DNA of 64,000 nt from Sipunculus nudus (lineage: Eukaryota > Annelida > Sipuncula > Golfingiida > Sipunculidae). A program made the position numbers and the translations under genes. Below, piece after piece: positions 37,001 to 49,000 of this stretch. How positions within the stretch are numbered: the stretch's first letter is position 1; each line of letters opens with the position of its first letter. Location: the NCBI GenBank assembly GCA_026874595.1, contig CM049306.1, positions 53,536,019 to 53,600,018 of the forward strand. Direction: 5' to 3'. Under the pieces are notes generated by a model. It had not been told where the DNA came from and ran no database searches. It worked only from the letters and a program-made list of their open reading frames with translations.

Positions 37001-40000
37001 GTGTAATTACTTGGCAACCAATGGGTGAATAACTTTGACCTGCAACCTTTAACCTGCTGACCGGCTGACTCCAAAATCAATAAGTTATTTATTCAAGCAA
37101 AAAGACCCATAAATATGAAGTTTGAGTCAAACTGAGTGATGCATAGATGTGGCATATGTGAAAGACAGAAGGTTTGGGTTGAACAGTTACACTTGAAATA
37201 TGCTCACAAGCATTTAGAACAATTAAATATTGTGACCTTGACCTTTGACTTTTTGACCTCAATATCAATAGGCTTCTTCCCTTATTGGTAGGTAAGATAT
37301 ATATGACAGATGGAAGGTAAAGATTGAAAAGTTTGCCTGAAAATGACTCCACGCAAGAAGTGGTGCTGTGAACTTGCCCTTGACCTCAAAATCAACAGGT
37401 CTTTTCCCCTGTTGGCAGAGAAGCGATATCAGTGCTGGAATGAAAAGTCTAGCTTGAAATGTGTCCACAACCTTTTCAAAGAAGTGGATCCTGTGACCCT
37501 GACCTTTGACCTTGTGACCTCAAAATCTATAGGATTCTTCTCCAACTTAGTAGGTGAGCTATATGTGAAAAATCAAAGAATTGGGATGAAAGGGTTGGCT
37601 TAATATGCATCCACAGGCTTTTCAAAGAAGAGGCTCCTGTGACCTTGACCTTTGACCTTTTGACCTAAAAAAAATTATGGTTCTTCCCCTGCTGGTAGGT
37701 GAGCTGTATGTGAAAGATAGAAGGTTTGGGATGAAAATTTTGTCTCAAAGAGTTATTTCTCGGGGGTGCAAACACACCCCATAACTTCGAGAATATAGGT
37801 CGCAGTGACCTAATTTCAGGTTTGCAAGGAGATCTTTTTATAACCTCTAAGACTGCATAGGGTTCATGGCCCTAGCCCCTATGGTTACGATTTGTGCCCT
37901 GCTAACGGACGGATGGCCGGACGGACAGACGGAAGGACGACGGACAAAGACCCATCGCTATAGCCCAGCATGACTGAAAGTCAGCTGAGCTAAAAATGGG
38001 CATCTAGTCAATGCATGCCAAAACAGAAAACAGCTCCTGCTTGTGTTTGTTACTGGGAGGTACTACTGTACAACTAAATCCAAAGCTAATTCATTTATAG
38101 CCTAAATTATAGGGGCTTAACTCATCATCCACTAACCGCTGCATGAAACCATGGCTGTCCATCAGGTTTGACCACCAGACTGTGCTGTCTTTGTGGAATT
38201 CCCTCCTGTGTAATATTTAACCACCCCCATTGGAATTCACAGGATGCATTCATAACCTTTCAGGACAGTCTCTGTTAACTTGCTGATGTGGCCTTAGGTC
38301 AGTTAATTATCCCCACTGTTTGCAAACTTCCTCTCTTGCAGTGCTGCCCAAAAAGCTTCATATGGGTGCAGCCATTTTTGTTTACATGCTGAGCCAATCA
38401 GATTTTGTTTTATGAGCAACGCATGATCGAGTCATCTATGTTTACAAGCTGAGCAAATAAGATTTTACCTCACCAAGCCTCAAATTGCTGGGTGTTTGCC
38501 AGCTTGCCAAGCCTGTAGAATCCTTCCATTTCTCACAGCGTGTGAGTCAAAGGTCCCAGGGAAGTCACATGCTGTGTTCAGAGTGTACCATTTACAATAC
38601 ACACACACACCAGCAATGTAGGTCTTGCAAATATTTACAGGTCTCTGTATTGCTCTTGAGGCAAAATGGTCTCAGTCTTTGATAGGGAATTCAGGTCTTA
38701 TAATGTATGCATCATGCATTGCCTACACATGGGATTTACTGCCTACTTAACTTTTATTAGCTCAACAAAAGAGGTAATATGTTCACACTGATGTCTGTAG
38801 TCCTTCTAGCACTCAGATATTTATGGAAGGTTCACTGATATTTTGTGGGAACACTGACTGTGTTGTGGAGGAACAGATGACATATGGTCTCACAAGGTCT
38901 CAGATCCCTTATTTAAGGCCATGGATCCTATGGCCTTGGTCTTGGAACCCATTGTCTTGATCTAATACTGGTTGATGTGTACCACATCACTGACAGAGAC
39001 AAACACACACACACACACACAGGCAGCTAGGTTAACAACCACAGATTCCTTTAGTTGACCAGCAGTCATTGCCCCCTTTTCTAGTTCCACCTGTGAGGGT
39101 GAATTTTGAAAACTGTCCATTGGTTGTGTGTGTTGGTTTCTCCTAATGTGGCATGCCAGGGCATCAAGAAATTACATTTCTGGGGAGTAAATGCACCAAG
39201 AAAGAAATTTAAACATCTTTTCCAGGTAAATATAAAAAAGAGGTGCACCAAAAAAGTATGTTACACCGCAAATAAAGAGTTAGATAAACTGAATGAGGAC
39301 TTACAATTATACCCACACACAAACACACAATACTTAAAGAAATAACTGACCAGTGCAAGTTCAGGATCTTCATTTGGATCTACGCCAAATTCAAAACCAC
39401 TTCCACCCATGCCTGCAACAACACCAGCGCCATCTTCTCCCACAACGATCGGCGAGCTGACCAGAGCATCAGACAGGATCGGTCCAGGAGGCACGGTCAC
39501 CAAATGAGAGCTGAAAAAATCACGCAAATATGTAACATCAAATATGACAGATAAAAAATGAAAATTTTATCTAAGTGAGTATCTAAGGATCAAGGTGTTC
39601 AGCTGATATTATTAATAATTAGATGTGGTCGGACATGGTCCTCAGAGGGCCCCACAATTCTGCTAGTGCTGGACTAGTTTGAACATGGGTGAAAAATTAA
39701 GTAAAATTTTAAAAATATCAAAAACAGAAACAGATTTTTATTAATATGCATGAGGGAAGAAATCGTACTGGATCAAATGATATTAAAGAAGATATGTCTG
39801 AAATAATGTGTGCAATAGAAAATAATCGAATGTAGTCTGTTAGCCATATTTGATTTGGAGCAAGTCTGTATTTCAATAAGTCTGGAGCCCTCATAGGCAC
39901 CAATGATCCCTGTGAATTTGGGAAAGCTGCAGTAGGTTGTTGTTGAGTTATCGAGCATGAAAGAAAATCAGCGATCAGCCTGTGGTGGCCATATTTTAGA

Positions 40001-43000
40001 TCAGACAGATCTGTTATTCAATAGGTCTGGAGCCCTCTTAGGTACCAATCATCCCTGTGAATTTGGGAAAGCTGCAGTATGTTGTTGTTGAGTTATCCCA
40101 CGCAAAATAAAATCAGCGATCAGGCTGTGGGGGCCATATTGGAATTCGGACAGGTCTGTTATTCAATAGGTCTGGAGCCCTCATAGGTACCAATCATCCT
40201 TGTGAGTGTAGGAAAGCTGCAGTAGGTTGTTGTTATCACTCAAGAAAGAAAATAAGCAATTGGGCTGTGGCAACCATATTAGAATTCCGACATATCTGTA
40301 ATTCAATAGGTCTTGAGCCCTCATAGGTACTTTTCATCCCTGTGAATTTGGGAAAGCTGCAGTATGTTGTTGTTGAGTTATCCCACGCAATATAAAATCA
40401 GCGATTGGGCTGTGGCTGCCATATTGGAATTCCGACAGGTCTGTAATTCAATAGGTCTAGAGCCCTCATAGGTCCTTATCATCCCTGTGAATTTGGGAAA
40501 GCTGCAGTAGGTTGTATTTGAGTTATCACGCACGAAAGAAAATCAACGATTGGGCTGTGGCGGCCATATTCGAATTCTGACAGGTCTGTAATTCAATAAG
40601 TCTGGAGCCCTCATAGGTCCTTATCATCCCTGTGAATTTGGGAAAGCTGCAATAGGTTGTTGTTGAGTTATCACGCACGAAAAAAAATCAGCGATTGGGC
40701 TGTGGCTGCCATATTGGAATTCCGACAGGTCTGTAATTCAATAGGTCTGGAGCCCTCATCGGTCCTTATCATCCCCGTGAATTTGGGAAAGCTGCAGTAG
40801 GTTGTTGTTGAGTTATCACGCAAGAAAGAAAATCAGCGATTTGGCTGTGGCGGCCATATTGGAATTCCGACAGGTCTGTAATTCAATAGGTCTGGAGCCC
40901 TCATAGGTCCTTATCATTCGTGTGAATTTGGGAAAGCTGCAGTAGGTTGTTGTTGAGTTATCATGCACGAAAGAAAATCAGCGATTGGGCTGTGGCTGCC
41001 ACATTGGAATTCCGACAGGTCTGTAATTCAATAGGTCTGGAGCCCTCATAGGTCCTTATCATCCCTGTGAATTTGGGAAAGCTGCAGGAGGTTGTTGTTG
41101 ATTTATTGCACGCGAAAGAAAATCAGGGATCGGGCTGTGGCAGCCATATTGGAATTCTGACTAGTCTGTAATTCCATAGGTCTCAAGCCGTCATATGTAC
41201 CAATCATCCTTGTGAATTTGGGAAAGCTGCAGGAGGTTGCTGTTGAGTTATTGCATGTGAAAGAAAATCAGCGATTGGGCTGTGGTAACCATATTGGAAT
41301 TCTGCATGTCTGTAATTCAATAGGTCTGGAGCCCTCATAGGTACCAATTATCCCTGTGAATTTAGGAAAGCTGCAGTAAGTTGTTGTTGAGTTATCACAC
41401 ACGAAAGAAAATCAGCGATTGGGCTGTGGCGGTCATAATTGAATTCTGAAAGGTCTGTAATTCAATAGGTCTGGAGCCCTCATAGGTCCTTATCATCCCT
41501 GTGAATTTGGGAAAGCTGCAGTATGTTGATGTTGAGTTATTGCACGCAATATAAAATCAGCGATCAGGCTGTGGGGGCCATATTGGAATTCGGACAGGTC
41601 TGTAATTCAATAGGTCTGGAGCCCTCATAGGTACCAATCATCCTTGTGAGTGTGGGAAAGCTGCAGTAGGTTGTTGTTGAGTTATCGAGCGAGAAAGAAA
41701 ATCAGCGATCGGCCTGTGGTGGCCATATTTTAAATCAGACAGATCTGTTATTCAATAGGTCTGGAGCCCTCATAGGTACCAATCATCCCTGTGAATTATG
41801 GAAAGCTGCAGTATGTTGTTGTTGAGTTATCCCACGCAATATAAAATCAGCGATTGGGCTGTGGCTGCCATATTGGAATTCCGACAGGTCTGTAATTCAA
41901 TAGGTCTGGAGCCCTCATAGGTCCTTATCATCCCTGTGAATTTGGGAAAGCTGCAGGAGGTTGTTGTTGAGTTATTGCACGCGAAAGAAAATCAGGGATC
42001 GGGCTGTGGCAGCCATATTGGAATTCTGACTAGTCTGTAATTCCATAGGTCTCAAGCCCTCATAGGTACCAATCATCCTTGTGAATTTGGAAAAGCTGCA
42101 GGAGGTTGTTGTTGAGTTATTGCATGTGAAAGAAAATCAGCGATTGGGCTGTGGTGACCATATTGGAATTCTGCATGTCTGTAATTAGATAGGTTTGGAG
42201 CCCTCATAGGTACCAATTATCCCTCTGAATTTGGGAAAGCTGCAGTAGGTTGTTGTTGAGTTATCACACACGAAAGAAAATCAGCAATTGGGCTGTGGCG
42301 GCCATATTGGAATTCCGACAGGTCTGTAATTCAAGAGGTCTGGAGCCCTCATAGGTACTTATCATCCCTGTGAATTTGGGAAAGCTGCAGTAGGTTGTTG
42401 TTGAGTTATTGCGCGCGAAAGAAAATCAGGGATTGGGCTGTGGCAGCCATATTGGAATTCTGACAAGTCTGTAATTCGATAGGTCTCAAGCCGTAATAGG
42501 TACCAATCATCCCTGAAAATTTGGGAAAGCTGCAGGAGGTTGTTGTTGAGTTATCGCGCGCAAAAGAAAGTGTCACTGACAGAAGGATGGACAGACTGAC
42601 ACAGTGATCACTATAGGGCATTGCTTGTCAAGGGGGGCCCAAATAATATTAACTTTATATCTGAGAGAAGAAACAAAAAGGGTGATGATATTTGCAGCAC
42701 AGCTGATGATAAGAGTGTCACAAGTGTATGAAACACCTGTCATATGTCTTGTGACCTCTGACATCATTTCAAATGCATGGGTTTTGCTTACCAGTACAAT
42801 TAACATTTAGTGGTAAATATTAAATGAGTTGCATGAAAAGCCATCTGATTTTTGGCAAGTCAGCACAAGCCACCAAAGTCTGGTCACTTTTGACCTCATT
42901 AATTATGCAATCGAAGTCAGGCAAGATATTATAATAGTTAATGTTCTATTGAGTTTTACCAAAATGCATCATATTTCTGGTTAGCTATCATGGCAGCACT

Positions 43001-46000
43001 AAAAGCTAACCAACAAACAGACGGAACGTGCATACCATAATATGTCCTGCCGGACAATTTATCAGGCATCCTTCATTCCAAAGAACATTATACACCTTAA
43101 TGTTTAACATTCCAGGTCAGTGAAGGCATTCCTTCCCCACATAATACCCTTATTTTCAATTATAAACAGTGCCAGTTGTCATATCACTTTTTCATGCATG
43201 GCTGGGATTTTTGAGGTCATTAGTGTCCAGTTCTAAACTAATGGGAAAGCAGCATTTAATACACCAATAACAAATGGAAATGAAAGTTTACCTGGTGCCT
43301 TCCTTGCCATTGATTGTGTTCACAAAGCCGGTCAATTTGTCTGTGTTACATCCCTGAAAATTAGTAAAATATATTGACAAATCTGTTTGTACAGTCATCT
43401 TCATTAAAATTAAAATCATCAGACTGATATACCTGTGTATTTGAATTCTTTATATACATACAAAAATTAACCATAACTGAAATGCTTATAATCAATTTGA
43501 CAGTTTCATTTTTACAATACATTAAGAAAAACCTTGTCAATTAACAACAAATAAAATCTAGAAGATAGAGAAACATATATGGTCCAAATGACATAAGAAA
43601 TAAAACTAGAATGGCTTGTTTTATTGCAGTGCAAAAACAGATAAAGGTCTTCCCCCCTCCCCTGTATGGGCCATTCCAAAACATTAGGGATATAAATACA
43701 CTATCTAAAAACAATGATTCAAGATTCCAGCAGATCTGACCTTGAAGATAAAGGTCAAAGTTTTTAGAACTCCTAAATTTTGGCAGAAAGAACAGATGTG
43801 TCAAATATGAGGTAAAAATCTTCAGTGCTTCCAAACTTATGGGGGCCACAATAATCCTGGTGTTACCAAGATTTGAACTTAAAGATCAAGGTCAAAGTCA
43901 CCAGTACCCACACTATGCCAAGAACTCAGTGGATAAATTTGTTTGTTGAACCTGAGGAAAAACAGGCAATACTTCAAGTTATTGTGATCACATGACATGA
44001 ATCTGGACAAGGTCATTGGTTTCGGTGTTAAATCTTATCCAAGAACTCCGTTGCAACAAATTGTGTACAGAATTTGAGGACAAAATATGAAATACTTCAG
44101 AAGTTATGGGGATCACAAACATTTTACTTTTCGGCAGATTTGACCTTAAAGATAAAGGTCAAGGTCATTGGTTTTCAAACTTGTCTGAGATTTTGGTAGA
44201 AACAATTTGTGTTTCAAATTTTGGGAAAAAAAATAAACAGCCATTCAAAAGTTATTGCATTCCCTTTATATCCTAACAAACAACTGACTATGTGGATGAC
44301 GACAGATGTTGACACTGAAAACAACATGCCTCCCCTGTTGGGAAGGATTGATGTGATTGATGTTATGTATAATATACAAACCTCTTCTCCAAAATTGATC
44401 ACATCCACATTCACCTTTTCTTTCTTCAAACGTTTTGCTAGTTTCACAAGCTATAAAGATACAATGTATACAAGATGAAGTAAACATCAAAGATGACACA
44501 AACATCCAAATGTTTTCATATCAGTTTTTAACAGAAAACCACAGACGAAAATTCTGAATAGAATTTCATATACCAGTCTTATAATGTAATCAACATGCCT
44601 GATTTGCCATGAGACTTGAAATGTCATATGTGCAGACATCTAGTGGTCAATGAATGAACTAGAATGAAATGTCTAGTTTACAGACTACATACTAGTGGTG
44701 GGAGTTGGTTCCTTTTTCATAATCGATCATCGGTTTGGGCAAACCGATTGATGATCCATTATTAATCGGTTCAGACAAATATATGCAATTATTGAAGAAA
44801 TATGCAATTATCTGTCAAACTGTACCTGCGTTTCCCTGGCAGGTATTCTCTTGCGCAAAAGTATAACAATCCTTCCACGTATAAAGACACAATCAGACTA
44901 ATTTTAAGGATCAAATTTAACAATTTGCAACATCAGGTAATATCTTTCATTATGGGAATTAAGAGCATCTAAAAATGTTAGGCCTATAGAGGGGTTGTTT
45001 TTCTAGCACATGAAGGCAGATTTTACGGGCCCAGGTGTGCTTTGGGCAGATCATACCCAAAAAAATTTCAGACTTGTCCAAAAAAGTCTGAAATCCAAAT
45101 ACTCGACTGGCCAGGTTAGTCCCAACAAAGAATATTTTAAGAACGGCCTAAACAGCGGCACCTTGTATCGGTTGAATAGATTATTTCAAAGAGAATCTCA
45201 CAAAATTGGCATAGACCTGGAGAATTTATGGAGTATTTTAACATATATTGAAATGTGCATCTCGTTAGAAAACTCTTCGCTAATTCTGCAGCTCCCTCCA
45301 AGTAAACAGATAATAAGTTTAATAAGTCCTCCGTTCTCGCATCTACCATGTCATACTCAGTTACATAATGAAGTTATTTGGGAACACAGACTAATTATAT
45401 GAAGCGCATAATGTGGTAAAAAACAAAAGGAAGAATTATTTTACCTATATTATAAAGGCATTCTGGAAAGAAAACAATCATTATTATGATGTTATCGATA
45501 GTTGTCTTTGGTAATCGAGCACTTGAAAGTGGCAGCAAACCGACTGACTTTCAATTAAACTCGATGATCAGCCCACCACTACTAAATACTGCCACACATT
45601 GGTTCAGTCAGTTCCAAAAATATACTGACTATATACCCTAACATGAAATTTTGCCTAAAATATTCAATATATGGACAATATACTAAACTAGAATATGAGT
45701 AGTCTACAAGCGTCTACGTGTATCCGCCAAAATCAGAGTAGGACGGGTGAAGTGAAGCATGGATTGAGTGGCAAGGGGAAATAGAGTTACATGTGTTACA
45801 TATTAGAATGGATTTGTACAAACATGATTGTAGGTGGCACCACCTGTTATTTGAACGAGAAACTATCCAAGATGTATACACATTCGAAATTTCAGGTGGA
45901 AAAGTCAAACCACTACAGAGATATGAGTGATTTTAACCCAAGGCAGACAAACAGATGGACGCTGTGCAAAAATTGCTGCAGGTGGCGCCATCATTTATGT

Positions 46001-49000
46001 GTACATTATAAAGCTATCCAAGGGCTACATTCATGTAAATTTTTTTTCCTGATTGGTCAAACAGTTCCCAAGATATAACCATTAATGTCTGCAACGTGAA
46101 CGTAGGTGGCGCCAACTGTCATAAAATCAAGAAAGCTATTTGGGATGTATATGCATGACGAATTTCAGGTAATTTGGTCAAACCACTGCAGAGATATGAG
46201 TGATTTTAACCCAAGGCAGACAAACAGATGGACGCTGTGCAAAAATGGCTGCAGGTGGCGCCACCATTTTTGTGTATGTTATAAAGCTATCAAAGGGCTA
46301 CATTTGTGTAAAATTTTTTCCCTGATTGGTCAAACAAGTCTGGAGATATAAGCATGGATGTCTACAGCGTGAACGTGATTGTAGGTGGCGCCACCTGTCA
46401 TAAAATAAAAAAAGCTATGCGGGATGTATACACATGCCAAATTTCAGGTAATTTGGTCAAACCAGTGCAGAGATATGAGTGATTTTAACCTAAGGCAGAC
46501 AAATAGATGGACGCTGTGCAAAAATGGCTGCAGGTGGCGCCACCATTTTTATGTATGTAATAAAGCTATCCAAGGGCTACATTTGTGTAAAAATATTTTT
46601 CCTGATTGGTCAAACGGTTCCAGAGATATGAGCTAGGATGTCTTCAGCATTAATGTGAATGTAGGTGGCGCCACCTCTCATAAAATCAAGAAAGCTATCT
46701 AGGATGTATACGCCTGCCGAATTTTAGGTGAATTAGTCCAACCAATGCAGAGATATGAGTGATTTTAACCTAAGGCAGATGAACAGATGGACACTGTGCA
46801 AACATGGTTGCAGGTGGAGCCACCTTTTTTTGTGTATGTTATAAAGCTATCCAAGGGCTACATTTGTGTAAAAAAAATTTTTCTGATCCCGAGATATGTG
46901 GGTTTATACGTGGAAACAGTCGCACAAATGGACGCTGGGCAAAGAGGAAAGGTCAGAGGTCAAGGCCACTTGGTAAGGCACCAGTTCACATGTGACCCGA
47001 TAATTTGTGTAAGTTTCGGAAAAATCTGTCCAGTAGTCTCAGAGGAGTTCTCCGGAAACGAACGTGGCGGCCACGGCGGAACCCGGTCAAAAACATAGTA
47101 TCCGCAAAACTTCGTTTTGGGGGATACAATAATCCAATTATCTATAATTTAAAAGTTTAGTAAATATATTCAGTACATTATACAAAACATTCAAACATCA
47201 AAATTATAATTACAAACCTCTTTCTCATCTTCTATAATAGGACTTCCCACAAAGACAACAATTCTCATTTTATGGTTCTTGCCTTGTCTATGTTTTAGTG
47301 CCAACTACAACGTAAAAATGACTCATTATTCACCAAGTGAAATGCCAGCTTGCAATAATCATCAGAAACATGAAGAATTTTATGAATTAATTAAAATTTC
47401 AATCAAGTTTTTCTCATCTAAAGTAAAAACACTCAGTCAAAAATTCATTAGTAATATGTTAGACCACAATTTCCCACATCACTAATAAAAAGCCATGATA
47501 ACTGAGCACTATGAAAGACATTAACTTGTTAATGACATGTTTGGGTTAAAGTTAAATAGCTGATATATGCTGTTCAAACAGTTGCTGTTCTCTATGAAAA
47601 CAAATGATCATGTTTTAAGCATTTATCTTGATCAAATCAAAGATGAGTGTTTTTTAAATATGATAAATATAACCTACACCTTATAGTCTAAATGCAATCA
47701 GTTATGATAATAACTGAGCACACTAAATTGTAGATACCTTCAACATCAGTTTCCTGGAGACCATGATTCTATCAATTACAATATTACTTGGAACTTGTAC
47801 TTACATGAGCTACACGGATGCCTGACATAAAATGGATTTCTCCTGCTGGCGCTACCTGGTGGAGTCGAGATAAGACATGTCCTACGTCACTCGTTAGTGT
47901 CACAAGGACCTCAACTCTGAAATAGACATCCAATAATCCACAAATAATGAAGTTCTTAAATAAAAGAACTAATTGTCTAACACAAAAACATATTTCTTTA
48001 TTCAACAGCAAGGTATATTGTTAATGAAGCAGTTTGGATACTTGGTAATCACTGGAACCTGTTTGGATTTATAAGTAGGCCTGAAAGGAGTACTCGAGTA
48101 TTTGAGTATGGGTATTACTACTGAGTACTCAAGTCCAAAATTTGGACTCAAGTACTCATGTATGCACACCCATAGCTGAATATTACTATAAATTTACAGA
48201 CAGTCTGTAGGCCTATTCATTCATTATTGTAGCCTGGCATAGGGCTCTAATAATGCTAGTCAGATTAACAGAGGTCTTGTTATGACATTTTGTTCCTTTA
48301 GCTACAAAAAAAAGTTTCATATTACACCGGTTTTCGTATGGAGTCCTTGCTTGTGCGCAAACAGATGTCCATCTTAATCTTTACAGAGTTGCCATGGTAA
48401 CTAGTACTGGAGTGTGAGTCGGTAATGCCAATCAGGTACTCGAGTCCAAAATTTTGTACCCGTTTCAGCCCTATTTATAAGATGAAGTCCTTGTTCCAAA
48501 AAGCTGATGTGCTGAATCAAGTTTCATTACAACTTACAAGTAAGAAATGCTAGTTGTCCCAGTGTAAAAAGTGACTAAATTATAAAAGAGTAGCTAATGT
48601 TCACATTCTGATACTCTATGGCACAGAAATATCTTTTATTTTACACTTGAATGTATATATTCATCTTAAACAGATATACTCTACCCTGTACTGTGTGCTT
48701 TAAGTTTGATTAAAGATGAATTTTTTTTTACAAAGATGCAATTTAATCACATGCCCTAATCAAGGAATTATTTCTTAACTGAAATCAATTTTGTGGAGCA
48801 TTCAGTTTGAAAATTTAGTTTATGCTTAATAAATGAGATACTGTTTTCAAACAAGAGGTGACTATACTGATGAAGTATGCAGTTAATAAATACAGGTGAA
48901 AAAGTTGTTAGAGGAAGTCATGTATTCATCTCTGCTAGTTTGTATGTTTGTCAGATAACAATGATAAACTGTTCAATTTGTGGTAGGGTGCATCTTGACT

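Larger units (their letters stand above)
10853..39350 (-). other. PSMD4 intron 7, ~28.5 kb, packed with mobile DNA
   Basis: A single intron between UIM1-coding exons 7 and 8. It holds elements at 14312-16039, 21976-23137, 23173-24939, 26021-27260, 30333-35237 (with a nested element at 33117-34863) and 35576-37995, plus SINE and satellite fragments. No nested gene was found on either strand. Confidence 0.9.

Noticed and set aside
39880-42565. CRISPR-like regular repeats
   Set aside because: The ~144-bp units are contiguous with no unique spacers, and lie in an intron of an animal gene: a tandem satellite.
43354-44381. An additional PSMD4 exon in intron 5
   Set aside because: Exons 5 and 6 join in frame without it, and the interval holds only AAGGTCA-rich repeats.
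45010-45402. A hAT transposase gene
   Set aside because: At 130 codons it is far too short, and no BED finger or dimerisation motif was recognised; kept only as an unexplained ORF in a non-autonomous element.
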